A stretch of DNA of 64,000 nt from Alphaproteobacteria bacterium (GCA_019240125.1 JAFAYW010000318.1:41147-105146); one strand, 5' to 3'. Positions 50,347-58,811 are shown, numbered from the stretch's first letter. Program-made: numbers and translations. Notes: generated by a model not told the origin, from the letters alone.

Positions 50347-51075
50347 TCACAGAGTAGCCCTTGGGAGAATAAGCCGCGGCAGCAGCCAGTCCTGGAGGTC
50401 AGGATTTACCAGGTCGAAGTCGTAGGTGCGTCCGTCATCGTCGCTGAGGTCGAGGACTCGCTGGGTAATTGCGACCTTGAGATCTGCGCTCATGTTTTTC
50501 CCCCTGAACGTCGATTTCCAGGGCCCGATCGGAAAGTTGCCCAATTCCATAAACACGATCCATGCAGCATCGCAACGGGCGCCTTCGCCCATGGCTCGTG
50601 CCAACTCGCGCCACGTCGTGCCGTCATTGTGGTGAGCATAGAGGCACGGGGCGAATTTGACCTTGCCGTTGCCGCCCTCGATCAGGCCGGCACTCCAGCC
50701 CTCGTAATAGATATGATGCAGAGGCGTATCTATTTCCGCGTCGAGAAAAACCGCTACCTCGGGCATCGACGCCAGATGATCTTCGCCGAAGCTTTTGATT
50801 AGCGCGGCTGCGTTATCACGGCCATCGGTGTGACCAAGATCACGGTTTGGCTGATCCACGTGGGTCGTTTGCCGCCCGATCGCCAATACCTTGATATTGT
50901 GACTGCTGAAGAAATCAGCTTCCAGACCGGCCTGGTATTGACCCGGCGACGTATCCCCTGGCGTTTTGAAATAGCGACCCCAGAAGATGGGTGCTTGCCC
51001 TAACTTGCTTGTCGCAAACGCAAGACACGTTGCCGAGGCGGTTCCAAGCTGATCGACGCCAACACAATCTACCAT
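50347..51075 (-). CDS. Glycoside-hydrolase-like protein (Rv2525c/DUF1906 type)
   Basis: A 242-residue protein resembling the TIM-barrel glycoside-hydrolase-like domain of the DUF1906 family. An early VGVDQLGTAS strand is followed by PIFWGRYFKTPGD, IKVLAIGRQTTHVDQ and VAVFLDAEIDT, then YYEGWSAGLI. Acidic residues on the strand ends (FLDAEID) could be catalytic. Members of this family are linked to cell-wall modification or lysis. GGGAG precedes the start. It is first in the four-gene block and follows an AT-rich intergenic stretch. Confidence 0.65.
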   Translation of the reverse strand: MVDCVGVDQLGTASATCLAFATSKLGQAPIFWGRYFKTPGDTSPGQYQAGLEADFFSSHNIKVLAIGRQTTHVDQPNRDLGHTDGRDNAAALIKSFGEDHLASMPEVAVFLDAEIDTPLHHIYYEGWSAGLIEGGNGKVKFAPCLYAHHNDGTTWRELARAMGEGARCDAAWIVFMELGNFPIGPWKSTFRGKNMSADLKVAITQRVLDLSDDDGRTYDFDLVNPDLQDWLLPRLILPRATL

Positions 51076-51212
51076 TTGAAGGCGCTCCCTGCTTCAGGTT
51101 CAGGACCAGACGTTAGTCATTTTTGCTTTAGGCTTATGGTGAAGTTTAAACGCCGACCGCTATCAATCAATCATATTTTGCGGTTGAGAGCGCTATTAGA
51201 GCCATGTGGTTA

Positions 51213-51311
51213 TTAATGCGCGGGGGTCGTCTCGATATCTTTGGGGAATTCTATTCTAATGAGGTAGTCCGAAAGCAGCTGGTGCCGCTCGGTATTGAGG
51301 TCGCGGATCAT
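51213..51311 (-). other. Short reading frame after ppk2, possible gene remnant
   Basis: In the 302-base gap between ppk2 and the glycoside-hydrolase-like gene, a 32-codon frame (MIRDLNTERHQLLSDYLIRI and on) ends at 51213. The same frame is open back to the ppk2 stop, without a ribosome site. It reads like the C-terminus of a protein rather than noise and may be a truncated gene. The rest of the gap (51076-51212) is AT-rich and shows nothing else. Confidence 0.25.
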
Positions 51312-51377
51312 GGTCAGCTTCGTCCGCGGCAGCCTCGTTGGTGGCGCCGAGAGCCTTGCGTTTCGTGCGCTTGAGTC

Positions 51378-52220
51378 TCAGTGAGCGGGTATCTCGTGCT
51401 TATCCTGAGGCTGCACCGAAATGCCCAGCAGTTTCTCGGCGGCCGCCGCAATTTCCGGATCGAGGGCCGCCGGCTCCAGCGCGACCGCCTTGCTAAGTCG
51501 ATCGGCGATGATGCGCAGCGCAGCCAGCCGGGCGAAGGGTTTGTTGTTGGCCGGAATTAAATGCCAGGAGGCTCGCTTGCTCGACGTCCTCTTCAGCATA
51601 TCTTCGACAGCGATTTCGTAATCCGGCCAGCGGGCGTGGTTGCGGAAATCCTCATAAGAAAGCTTCCAACGCTTCAAGGGATCGTGCAAGCGAGCCCGAA
51701 AGCGGTGCAACTGCTCCTCGATCGTTATATGCAGAAATATTTTGACCAACCGAGTGTCGTCTTCGACAAGCATTTTCTCGAATTCGTTTATTTCATCGTA
51801 AGCACGCTGCCATTCGGAAGGCTTGGCGTAACCTTCGACGCGTTCGACCAGAACCCGCCCGTACCACGACCGATCGAACACGGCGATCTGCCCATGCTCC
51901 GGCAGGCGCTCCCAGAAGCGCTGGAGATAGTGAAGTGACTTCTCCCGACCATTCGGTGCTGCGATCGAATGCACCTTGAAGCTGCGCGGATCGAGCGCCC
52001 AGCCAAGGCGGCGGACGAGACCGCCCTTTCCGGCGGTATCCCACCCTTCGAGTACGATGATCGCGCGGTGCGAGGTACCGAGATATGCCTGCTGGATCCG
52101 CTGCAACGTCTGTTGCAGCTCGGAGAGACGCCGCTCGTAATCCGCCAACTCGACAACAGGAAAGCGCTTGATCGCGGCAAGCCGCGGATGCGTGCTCGAT
52201 ACAAAGTCACTGGATTTCAT
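51378..52220 (-). CDS. ppk2: Polyphosphate kinase 2 family protein
   Basis: A 280-residue P-loop kinase with Walker A EGWDTAGKGG (about residues 58-67), the lid region, and Walker B with FDRSWYGRVLVERVEG (about 115-130). PPK2 enzymes move phosphate between polyphosphate and nucleotides. The size fits a single-domain form. The open frame starts at 52307, but the ATG at 52220 gives a family-like N-terminus. It is downstream of metZ and a LysE remnant on the same strand. Confidence 0.9.
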   Translation of the reverse strand: MKSSDFVSSTHPRLAAIKRFPVVELADYERRLSELQQTLQRIQQAYLGTSHRAIIVLEGWDTAGKGGLVRRLGWALDPRSFKVHSIAAPNGREKSLHYLQRFWERLPEHGQIAVFDRSWYGRVLVERVEGYAKPSEWQRAYDEINEFEKMLVEDDTRLVKIFLHITIEEQLHRFRARLHDPLKRWKLSYEDFRNHARWPDYEIAVEDMLKRTSSKRASWHLIPANNKPFARLAALRIIADRLSKAVALEPAALDPEIAAAAEKLLGISVQPQDKHEIPAH

Positions 52221-52319
52221 CGTAAACCCGTCGGCTTCGACTTTGTCGACGCGAATATACGCTGGAATCTTCCCGCAACGGTAGGGTGCGCTGCGCATGC
52301 AAGGCATAACCGCTGCCTT

Positions 52320-52592
52320 TCAGCATTGGTTTTCCCTGGTCATGCGGATGGTAAGCCCAGCGAGCACGGTCCCCATCAGCCAGCGCTGAACCAATGCCCA
52401 GACGGGACGTGTCTTGAGAAATGCGGCGAACGAGCTGACAAAGCCGAGCGCGACGCCACCCAGCGAGAGCAGCCCCGCCGTGCGGCCCTGCACGATTGAA
52501 CGTGAGGTCAGGTAGATCATGTTCGGACCAGGTGTCAGGACCAGGCCGAGCGAGACCAGGGCAAAGGCGATGAGGTGGGTCGCGGATGGCAC
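52320..52592 (-). pseudogene. LysE/RhtB-family exporter with internal deletion
   Basis: A 90-residue frame that matches only the two ends of a LysE-family exporter (normally about 205 residues). The first ~55 residues carry the hallmark LVLTPGPNMIYLTSRSIVQG. The last ~30 (KTRPVWALVQRWLMGTVLAG) match the C-terminal membrane segment. About 115 residues in between are missing, without a frameshift. The product could not form the normal six-helix transporter, so this is most likely a dead gene. Confidence 0.75.
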
Positions 52593-52604
52593 CGGACGCT
52601 CGCG

Positions 52605-53810
52605 TCAAACTTTCCGCAGCGCGCTTTCCAGGTCGCGGATCAGGTCGGCTTCGCCTTCGAGGCCGGCGGAGAGACGCACCAGCCCATCGCTGATGCCGAG
52701 AGCGGCGCGTTCCTCAGGTTTGAGCTTTGAGTGCGTCGTTGTGGCGGGATGCGTCACCAGGCTCTTCGAATCGCCGAGGTTGTTCGAGATGTCGACCAGC
52801 TGGAGCGCGTCGAGAAAGCGGAAACACGCCTCTTTGTCACCACCGATATCGAAAGCGACGACCGTGCCGCCGGCCTTCATCTGCCGCTTGGCCAATTCGT
52901 ATTGCGGATGGCTTGGCAGGCCGGGATAGACGACGCGGCTGACCTTGGGGTGCTTTTCGAGCGCGTTTGCGATCGCTGTGGCGGTGCGGCATTGCCGCTC
53001 GACACGCAGTTCAAGGGTCTCCATGCCCTTCAGCAACAGCCAGGCGTTGAACGGGCTCATTGACGGCCCGGTGTGGCGGTAAAACAGGCCGAGATCGTCT
53101 TTGACGAACTGTTCCGACGCGAGGATCGCGCCGCCCAGCGCACGACCCTGGCCGTCGATGTGCTTGGTCGCGGAATACACGACGACGTCGGCGCCGAGCG
53201 CCATCGGCTTTTGCAGCAAGGGTGTGGCAAACACGTTGTCGACCACCAGAATGCCGCCGGCGCGGTGCGTCAGCCGCGCCACTTCGGTGAGGTCGATGAT
53301 CTCCATCGCCGGGTTGGAGGGGCTTTCACAGAAGGCCACCGCCGCGCCGGGCGCCAGGGCTGCTTCCCACGCCCCGAGGTCACGGCCATCGACCTGGACG
53401 GTCTCGACGCCGTAGCGCGGCAACAGTTCCGAGACGATGTAGTGGCACGAGCCGAACAGAGCCTTGCTGGCGACGACTCGCTGGCCCGCGCGCACCTTGC
53501 ACATAAGCGCGGCGAACACCGCCGCCATTCCGCTGGCGGTGGCGCGGCAGGCCTCGGCGCCTTCGATCAGGCGCAGCCGCTCCTCGAACATCGTCACGGT
53601 CGGGTTGCGATAGCGCGAATAGACATAACGCGACCCATCGGCCTTAAACGCGGCCTCGGCCTCGGCCGCGGTTCCGTAAACAAAGCCCGAGGTCATGTAC
53701 AGCGCCTCGCTGGTCTCCTCATAGGCGCTGCGCTCGGTGCCGCCGCGCACCAGCAGGGTGGCGGGGCTGAGCTCGGCGGTGAGTTCGGGGGGCAGGATCG
53801 GCTTCGGCAT
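52605..53810 (-). CDS. metZ: O-succinylhomoserine sulfhydrylase
   Basis: A 401-residue PLP enzyme of the Cys/Met metabolism family. The pyridoxal Lys is K216 in YSATKHIDGQGR; other motifs are SRYRNPTVTMFEERL, SGMAAVFAAL, CESPSNPAMEI and GDSKSLVTHPATTTH. It makes homocysteine from O-succinylhomoserine and sulfide. ATG 53810 is used because the longer frame would run through the leader. Expression is probably controlled by the upstream SAM-II riboswitch and terminator (53872-53976). Confidence 0.95.
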   Translation of the reverse strand: MPKPILPPELTAELSPATLLVRGGTERSAYEETSEALYMTSGFVYGTAAEAEAAFKADGSRYVYSRYRNPTVTMFEERLRLIEGAEACRATASGMAAVFAALMCKVRAGQRVVASKALFGSCHYIVSELLPRYGVETVQVDGRDLGAWEAALAPGAAVAFCESPSNPAMEIIDLTEVARLTHRAGGILVVDNVFATPLLQKPMALGADVVVYSATKHIDGQGRALGGAILASEQFVKDDLGLFYRHTGPSMSPFNAWLLLKGMETLELRVERQCRTATAIANALEKHPKVSRVVYPGLPSHPQYELAKRQMKAGGTVVAFDIGGDKEACFRFLDALQLVDISNNLGDSKSLVTHPATTTHSKLKPEERAALGISDGLVRLSAGLEGEADLIRDLESALRKV

Positions 53811-53871
53811 CGCGGGCGCTCCATTGCTGGGTCCACGCCGGTGCCGGATTCGGCCGACATCCATCCGGCCA

Positions 53872-53901
53872 ACAAAAACCCCGGCACCGCGCGGGCCAGG
53901 G
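53872..53901 (-). terminator. Intrinsic terminator in the metZ leader
   Basis: Read on the minus strand, CCCTGGC and GCCGGGG arms form a GC-rich stem (one G-U pair) followed by TTTTTG. It lies 13 bases after the SAM-II aptamer and 62 bases before the metZ start, the place expected for SAM-controlled termination. Confidence 0.75.
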
Positions 53902-53913
53902 CTTTGACACAAG

Positions 53914-53976
53914 TCCCCGACCTTTTAGCGCGTTATTTAACGTGGCGCGCAAGCCGGTCGGCTCAAATCACCACGG
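53914..53976 (-). promoter_or_regulatory. SAM-II riboswitch upstream of metZ
   Basis: The minus-strand transcript can form the H-type pseudoknot of SAM-II. The P1 arms are CGUGG (53975-53971) and CCACG (53945-53941). The loop 1 segment CCGACC (53961-53956) pairs with the 3' GGUCGG (53922-53917), a perfect 6-bp pseudoknot. The conserved UGAUUU after P1, UUAAAU and GCUAAA are present in the right order. SAM-II occurs mainly in Alphaproteobacteria in front of metA/metX/metZ-type genes, so gene context agrees. SAM binding should reduce metZ expression. Confidence 0.88.
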
Positions 53977-53986
53977 AACATCCTCT

Positions 53987-54015
53987 CGTTAGCCGAGCCC
54001 GCACGCCGCTGTCAA
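53987..54015 (-). promoter_or_regulatory. Promoter of metZ
   Basis: On the minus strand, TTGACA (54015-54010) and CTAACG (53992-53987) are separated by 17 bases. Transcription would start near 53980, a few bases before the SAM-II aptamer. Confidence 0.7.
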
Positions 54016-54107
54016 GTGGCGAGCGACGGCTTGCTGCCGGGTAAGCGGGAATGAATGATGGCCGGGCGGCCCCGAGTGTTCACCACATCAGCGGAAAGGA
54101 ATCTTCA

Positions 54108-54617
54108 ATGAAGCGCATTGCCGGTTTCATCGCCGCGGCTTTCATCGCGTTCCTGCCCTGCCAGAGCGGGCAGGCCGACGACGCGGCGAGCCCGCTCTTC
54201 GGCATCAAGCTGTTTCCGGGGTACCGCGACTGGCGCTTGATCTCCGTCGCGCATGAGGAGGGGAGCCTCAATGATCTGCGGGCGGTGCTGGGCAATGATA
54301 TCGCGATCAAGGCTTACCGCGACGGAACGCGGCCGTTCCCGGACGGCACGGTAATCGCGCGACTGGCCTGGAACTACGAGCCATCGGAAGACAACAACAA
54401 GGTGTTCGGCCGCCGGCAATCCTATGTCGCTGGGGCGCCCAAGGAGGGCGTGCAGTTTATGGTGAAGGACTCGGTGAAATATGCCTCGACCAGCGGCTGG
54501 GGGTTTGCCCAGTTCAACGGCGGCAAGCCAGTCGAGGAAACGGTGCTGAAAACGTGCTTCGCTTGCCACGAGCCGGCAAAGGAGACCGACTTTGTCTTCA
54601 CACACTACGCACCCTAG
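54108..54617 (+). CDS. Cytochrome P460-like periplasmic haem protein
   Basis: A 169-residue protein with a signal peptide (residues 1-23, ending SGQADD). A P460-type beta domain follows (YRDWRLISVAHEEGSLN, FPDGTVIARLAW, VQFMVKDSVKYASTSGWGFA), and a single haem c motif CFACH lies at residues 150-154. P460 proteins oxidise hydroxylamine or detoxify nitrogen oxides; the exact substrate here cannot be told. GGAAAGGA precedes the ATG at 54108. It is divergent from metZ. Confidence 0.87.
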   Translation: MKRIAGFIAAAFIAFLPCQSGQADDAASPLFGIKLFPGYRDWRLISVAHEEGSLNDLRAVLGNDIAIKAYRDGTRPFPDGTVIARLAWNYEPSEDNNKVFGRRQSYVAGAPKEGVQFMVKDSVKYASTSGWGFAQFNGGKPVEETVLKTCFACHEPAKETDFVFTHYAP

Positions 54618-54655
54618 CGGGGCGCGCCGGCATCCGGCGGCGCGCCGGACCCCGC
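54617..54655. terminator. GC-rich inverted repeat between convergent genes
   Basis: GGCGCGCCG (54621-54629) and CGGCGCGCC (54638-54646) form a perfect 9-bp stem, with outer GCGG and CCGC also able to pair. It lies between the P460 gene and the convergent gene at 54671. No T-run follows, so the terminator role is moderate in certainty. Confidence 0.45.
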
Positions 54656-54670
54656 CGCGTTGCAGATTTT

Positions 54671-55198
54671 CTAGCGCTGGCCCACCACGTTGCCTTGCTC
54701 GTTGAGCGTCACGTGCACGGTGCGCTTGTCCATCTGCGCGGTGGCCTGCCACTGGGTCTTGCCCAGCCTGCTGACATTCGCGACATTGGTATAGCCGAGC
54801 TGGCGCAGGCGTTCGCGGGCCTGGGATTGCGTCTTCACGTCAGCGGCGGTCGGCGATGCCGAAGGAGCGTTGACCGGCTGGCCCGCGGCGCCCGTCACGG
54901 CGCCCGGCGTGACCTGCGATTGCGTGCCGCTGTTGTCGCTGCCGGCCTCATGCGCGGTCACCGCGCCGCTGGTCGAGCCGGAGCCTTTCCAGTTCATTTG
55001 CGTACCGGCGGCGCTGGGGTTGACCAGCGGATTCTGCGTCTGCGCGCTGTTCGGGTTGACGGTCGGCGTCGTTGAGGGATTACCCATGCCTTGCGCCGTC
55101 AGCGGTGCTGGGTTGACCTGGGTCTGTTGGGCGGCGGCGGTGCCGATGCCGAGCGCCAGAAGCGCGGCGGCCATTGCGGGTGTGGTGAATTTCATCAA
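54671..55198 (-). CDS. Secreted low-complexity protein with PepSY-like C-terminus
   Basis: A 175-residue protein with a signal peptide (residues 1-23, ending GTAAAQ) and an Asn/Pro/Thr/Gln-rich disordered middle (about 24-120). The small C-terminal domain (about 125-175, QARERLRQLGYTNVANVSRL, TVHVTLNEQGNVV) resembles a PepSY-type or BON-like periplasmic module. Function is unknown. Upstream gene is the dehalogenase at 55285, same strand, 86 bases away. Confidence 0.7.
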   Translation of the reverse strand: MMKFTTPAMAAALLALGIGTAAAQQTQVNPAPLTAQGMGNPSTTPTVNPNSAQTQNPLVNPSAAGTQMNWKGSGSTSGAVTAHEAGSDNSGTQSQVTPGAVTGAAGQPVNAPSASPTAADVKTQSQARERLRQLGYTNVANVSRLGKTQWQATAQMDKRTVHVTLNEQGNVVGQR

Positions 55199-55284
55199 AT
55201 CCTCGCTTTACACGGCCCGCGGGATAACGGGTCGCGTTGCCGTTTGATCTTCAGGCCAACGGCAAGGCCGGGCGAGGGTTCGAT

Positions 55285-55995
55285 TTATGCGGCGAGAAGC
55301 CCCGGTAAATCCGCGAGCGAGCGGATTTCGACGTCGGGCGCGCCCGGCAGGTGTTCGTCGCGATGTCTGTCGCGGTTGCACCAGGCCGCACGCATGCCAA
55401 AGGCCGAGGCGGCATGCGCGTCCCAGCCATTCGATGATACGAACAGGATGGAACCAGCGGCACAATTCAGGCGGTCGACGGCGAGCTGGTAGACACGCGG
55501 CGACGGCTTGTAGATGCCGACCGGCTCGACCGATAACACCGCATCGAGATTCCCGCCGATCCCGGCGCTGGTCACGGCCGCATCGAGCATGGCCGGCGAG
55601 CCATTTGACAGGATCGCGGTTGCGAACCCGCTTCGCTTGAGCTGCCGGAGCATATCGGGGACTTCGGGAAAGGCATCAAGAGTCAGATACAAGTTCATAA
55701 GCCGGTCGCGCAGCCCAGGCTCGGCGATGTGCAGCGTTGCCATAGCAAAACCCAGCGCATCGCCAGTCACCTGCCAGAAATCCGCGTGCCGGCCCTGCAG
55801 CGAGCGCAGCCAGGCATATTGCAACTGCTTGTCGCGCCATAGGGCCGTCAGCATCGTCGCGCGCACTTTCCGCTCTGCCTCGTTGGCTCCGCCAAGCTCG
55901 GCGAGACAGCGGGCTGCCGCCGAGGCGTAGTCGAACAGGGTGCCGTAGGCGTCGAACACGCAGGCGCGAATGCCGGCAAAATCGTGGTCCGCCAT
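55285..55995 (-). CDS. Haloacid dehalogenase type II
   Basis: A 236-residue HAD enzyme. The nucleophile is D15 in VFDAYGTLFDY, followed by ILSNGSPAML (motif II) and VGIYKPSPRVYQLA with the catalytic Lys. The final motif is FVSSNGWDAHAASAFGM. These loops are typical of L-2-haloacid dehalogenases, but other small substrates are possible. The ATG at 55995 is preferred to 56034 because GAAGGATG lies upstream. Confidence 0.9.
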   Translation of the reverse strand: MADHDFAGIRACVFDAYGTLFDYASAAARCLAELGGANEAERKVRATMLTALWRDKQLQYAWLRSLQGRHADFWQVTGDALGFAMATLHIAEPGLRDRLMNLYLTLDAFPEVPDMLRQLKRSGFATAILSNGSPAMLDAAVTSAGIGGNLDAVLSVEPVGIYKPSPRVYQLAVDRLNCAAGSILFVSSNGWDAHAASAFGMRAAWCNRDRHRDEHLPGAPDVEIRSLADLPGLLAA

Positions 55996-56150
55996 TACCC
56001 ATCCTTCAATTCTGCGGTCAATGCCGGCTACCATAGCCTCACAAATAGGCTGATTACCGATCCTTGTGCGGCCGTGGCGCGGGTTGACGGTGGTTGTGGT
56101 CGCGCAGTATGCCTCGGCCGAGCCCTTCCCAAATCAGGCGCCGTGTGCCG

Positions 56151-57155
56151 ATGCCGACGCTGATCACCGGTGCTGCCGGATTTGTTGGTTCAACCCTCGC
56201 GATGCGACTCCTGCAACGCGGCGAGGCGGTGTTCGGCATCGATAATTTCTCGCCCTATTACGACGTATCGCTGAAGCGAGCGCGGTTGGCGCGGCTGACG
56301 CCTCTGCCGGGGTTTAGCTTTGCCGAAATGGATGTCGCCGACCGCGCAGCGATGATTGCGCTGTTCGCCGACAATGCATTCAGCGACATCGTGCACCTGG
56401 CGGCGCAGGTCGGGGTGCGCTATTCGGTGGAGCAGCCCCTGCAATTCGTCGATGCCAATCTGGTCGGGTTCGGGCACATCCTCGAAGGGGCACGGGCGCA
56501 GCAGGTGCGGCACCTGCTTTATGCGTCGTCAAGTTCAGTTTATGGCGCAAACAAGAAGTTGCCGTTTTCAGAGAGCGACAACGTCGATCACCCGATCAGC
56601 CTCTATGCCGCGACCAAGAAAGCCAACGAACTGATGGCTCATACCTATGCGCATCTGTTTGGCGTGCCGTGCACCGGGTTGCGGTTCTTTACCGTTTATG
56701 GGCCGTGGCAGCGGCCGGATATGGCGCTCTACAAATTCGCTAACGCGATCGTCGCGGGCGAGCCGATCCCGGTTTACAACCATGGCCACATGGTGCGCGA
56801 CTTCACCTATATCGACGACGTTGTCGAGTCGGTGTCGCGCCTGCTGGCAATGCCGCCGGCGCCGGGCACGGAAGAGGGGACGGCCGCGCCCTATCGCGTG
56901 CTCAACATCGGCTGTTCGCGACCGGTCGAATTGCTGCATTACATTACGACGCTGGAACGGTGCCTGGGGCGCAGCGCGACGTTGAACCTATTGCCGATGC
57001 AGCCCGGCGATGTATCGGCGACGGCGGCGGATACCAGCCGGCTCGAGCACCTCATCGGCTATCACCCGGGGACGGCGGTGGAGGATGGCATTGGCCGGTT
57101 TGTTGACTGGTATCTGGAGTATTACGGCATTGCCCGCGGCAACGGCCCGGCCTGA
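56151..57155 (+). CDS. UDP-glucuronate epimerase-like NAD-dependent epimerase
   Basis: A 334-residue short-chain epimerase. The NAD site TLITGAAGFVGSTLAMRLL is followed by FSPYYDVSLKRARL (typical of UDP-glucuronate 4-epimerases), HLAAQVGVRYSVEQP and YAASSSSVYG-like LLYASSSSVYGANKK. The YxxxK motif is in SLYAATKKANELMAH, and FFTVYGPWQRPDMALYKF follows. It likely supplies UDP-galacturonate for surface polysaccharide. The start at 56151 gives the NAD motif right at the N-terminus. It begins the polysaccharide region. Confidence 0.9.
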   Translation: MPTLITGAAGFVGSTLAMRLLQRGEAVFGIDNFSPYYDVSLKRARLARLTPLPGFSFAEMDVADRAAMIALFADNAFSDIVHLAAQVGVRYSVEQPLQFVDANLVGFGHILEGARAQQVRHLLYASSSSVYGANKKLPFSESDNVDHPISLYAATKKANELMAHTYAHLFGVPCTGLRFFTVYGPWQRPDMALYKFANAIVAGEPIPVYNHGHMVRDFTYIDDVVESVSRLLAMPPAPGTEEGTAAPYRVLNIGCSRPVELLHYITTLERCLGRSATLNLLPMQPGDVSATAADTSRLEHLIGYHPGTAVEDGIGRFVDWYLEYYGIARGNGPA

Positions 57156-57264
57156 TCGAGACCGTTAATTCATTCTGGAGAAGGGTTGGATCATCGTTAG
57201 CGATGTCGCAAGGCCGAGCGTCGGTGCGCTGGCAGTAAAGGCCGGCGCGTGGTGTGAGTGGGGG

Positions 57265-58461
57265 TTGTGCGGCGCCATGTTCGCGCTGCCGGGGCTATTG
57301 GCTCTGATCCCACACGCCGCCGCGCCAGTGGTCGGCTTTGCCGGGTTGTGCGCGCTGATCCAGGTACTTGCGCGCCGCTCCCTGGTGGTGCGCGGTAAGG
57401 CGCTGTATTTCGCCGCGCTGCTGATCGGTTTGGTCGTGTGGGGCGGGGTGTCGGCGTGTTGGTCGCTGGTGCCGGGGCACAGCCTGGTGATGGACAGCCG
57501 GCTGCTGGGTTTGGTGGTGGCCGGCCTCTCGCTGGCCGTCGCCAGCGGGATAATTGAGGCGCCGCGGCGGCTGTCTGGCTTCATGCTGGCAGGGACGGCG
57601 CTGGGGCTGGTCGTGGCCGCCACCGAATTGGAAACCGGCGGTGGCATCAGCCAATTCATCTCGGTGCGGCCGTTCGCGGGAACGAAGCTCAACCAGCTCG
57701 CTGTCTGGTCAGCGCTGATGGCCGCGCCGGTAGCCGCGTTGCTGTTTATCAGGGGACAACATGTGTTTGGTGTTGCCGCGGGGCTGGTGATGGCGGCCGC
57801 CGTGTACCTGCTGCAGGACACGACGGCGAAGATGGCTTTCACCGTCGGGGTGCCGTGTGGTGTGGCATTGTGGTTCTGCCGCGGGCGGGTAGCGCGGGTC
57901 ATCGCCACCGGATCGGTGGCCGCTATTCTGCTCGCCCCGCTTGTCTTGCCGCGTCTGGGGCATGATTGGGCGATCTTCAGCCGGGTCGATACCTTTAAGG
58001 AATCGGCGGGACATCGCCTGCTGATCTGGGCCTTTGTCGGCGACCACATCGCGCAGCATCCGTTGCGCGGCTGGGGGCTGGATGCCTCGCGCGCGATCCC
58101 CGGCGGCAAGGTGGAGATCCGCCACGGCGAGACATGGCTGCCGTTGCATCCCCATAACACGGCGCTGCAATTGTGGCTGGAGCTGGGGGTGATCGGCGCC
58201 GCGATCGGGGCGGCCTTTATCGGCGGGCTCTGGTGGCGCCTCGCGGTTGCGCCGTGGCCGCGGCTCTACGCGGCCGCGGCCGGGGCGTCGCTGGCGGTGG
58301 CGCAGACGGTGACGATCGCCGGCTGGGGGCTGTGGGAGGAGTGGTGGCTCGCGACGCTGATCATTGCCTTGTTCATGCAATTGGTAATGGCGCGCATCGC
58401 GCTCACACCGAACTCGCAAACGCGGGCAGCTGATCTCGGCGCCCCGAGCACCTCGGCGTAG
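57265..58461 (+). CDS. O-antigen ligase/Wzy-type membrane protein
   Basis: A protein of about 398 residues with some ten hydrophobic segments. The large-loop/ligase signature is GHRLLIWAFVGDHIAQHPLRGWGLDASRAI and LPLHPHNTALQLWLELGVIGA, where the H-x-H-N pattern is the hallmark of O-antigen ligase family proteins. It joins or polymerises surface glycans in the inner membrane. The start is unclear: TTG 57265 has no ribosome site. A good GGAGAAGG at 57177-57184 would fit a start near 57190, where only ATC codons are in frame. Confidence 0.85.
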   Translation: MCGAMFALPGLLALIPHAAAPVVGFAGLCALIQVLARRSLVVRGKALYFAALLIGLVVWGGVSACWSLVPGHSLVMDSRLLGLVVAGLSLAVASGIIEAPRRLSGFMLAGTALGLVVAATELETGGGISQFISVRPFAGTKLNQLAVWSALMAAPVAALLFIRGQHVFGVAAGLVMAAAVYLLQDTTAKMAFTVGVPCGVALWFCRGRVARVIATGSVAAILLAPLVLPRLGHDWAIFSRVDTFKESAGHRLLIWAFVGDHIAQHPLRGWGLDASRAIPGGKVEIRHGETWLPLHPHNTALQLWLELGVIGAAIGAAFIGGLWWRLAVAPWPRLYAAAAGASLAVAQTVTIAGWGLWEEWWLATLIIALFMQLVMARIALTPNSQTRAADLGAPSTSA

Positions 58462-58811
58462 AACTCATCAGCATCGCCTCGGCCCCACCGGCCCCAAGGC
58501 CGATAGGGCGGTTGCGGCATCGGTGTGCGATTCGGCGTCCGGGCACCCTTCCCTCGGCATCAAGCGGTCTCGGTGCCGCGATTGCATCGCACACCACCTT
58601 ACGTTAAGCACTCGGGAGAAACCATGCTCGGCGCGGCTTAAGCCGCCGATCCTGTTTAACGGCTGACGATTGAATGATGCCGGGCCTTGGGCGGGGTATC
58701 CGCCGTTGGTACCGTTAGCGAAAGAAGGGTTATGCGGCCAGCCTGTGCACCGACTTACCGGGCAGACTGACCCTGTGCATCGCACCCAACCAGGAGTGCT
58801 TCAAGCCGATC
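58462..58811. other. Non-coding gap with a long-range inverted repeat
   Basis: A 350-base stretch without a supported gene. It holds a perfect 10-bp inverted repeat, GGTGTGCGAT (58522-58531) and ATCGCACACC (58586-58595), and TGCATCGCAC occurs at both 58583 and 58777. It may be a structured leader, or the scar of an element next to a decayed methyltransferase. No terminator with a T-run was seen. Confidence 0.4.

Noticed and set aside
53073..54044. 323-codon plus-strand frame opposite metZ
   Set aside because: Antisense to metZ and running across its riboswitch leader; no domain or ribosome site.
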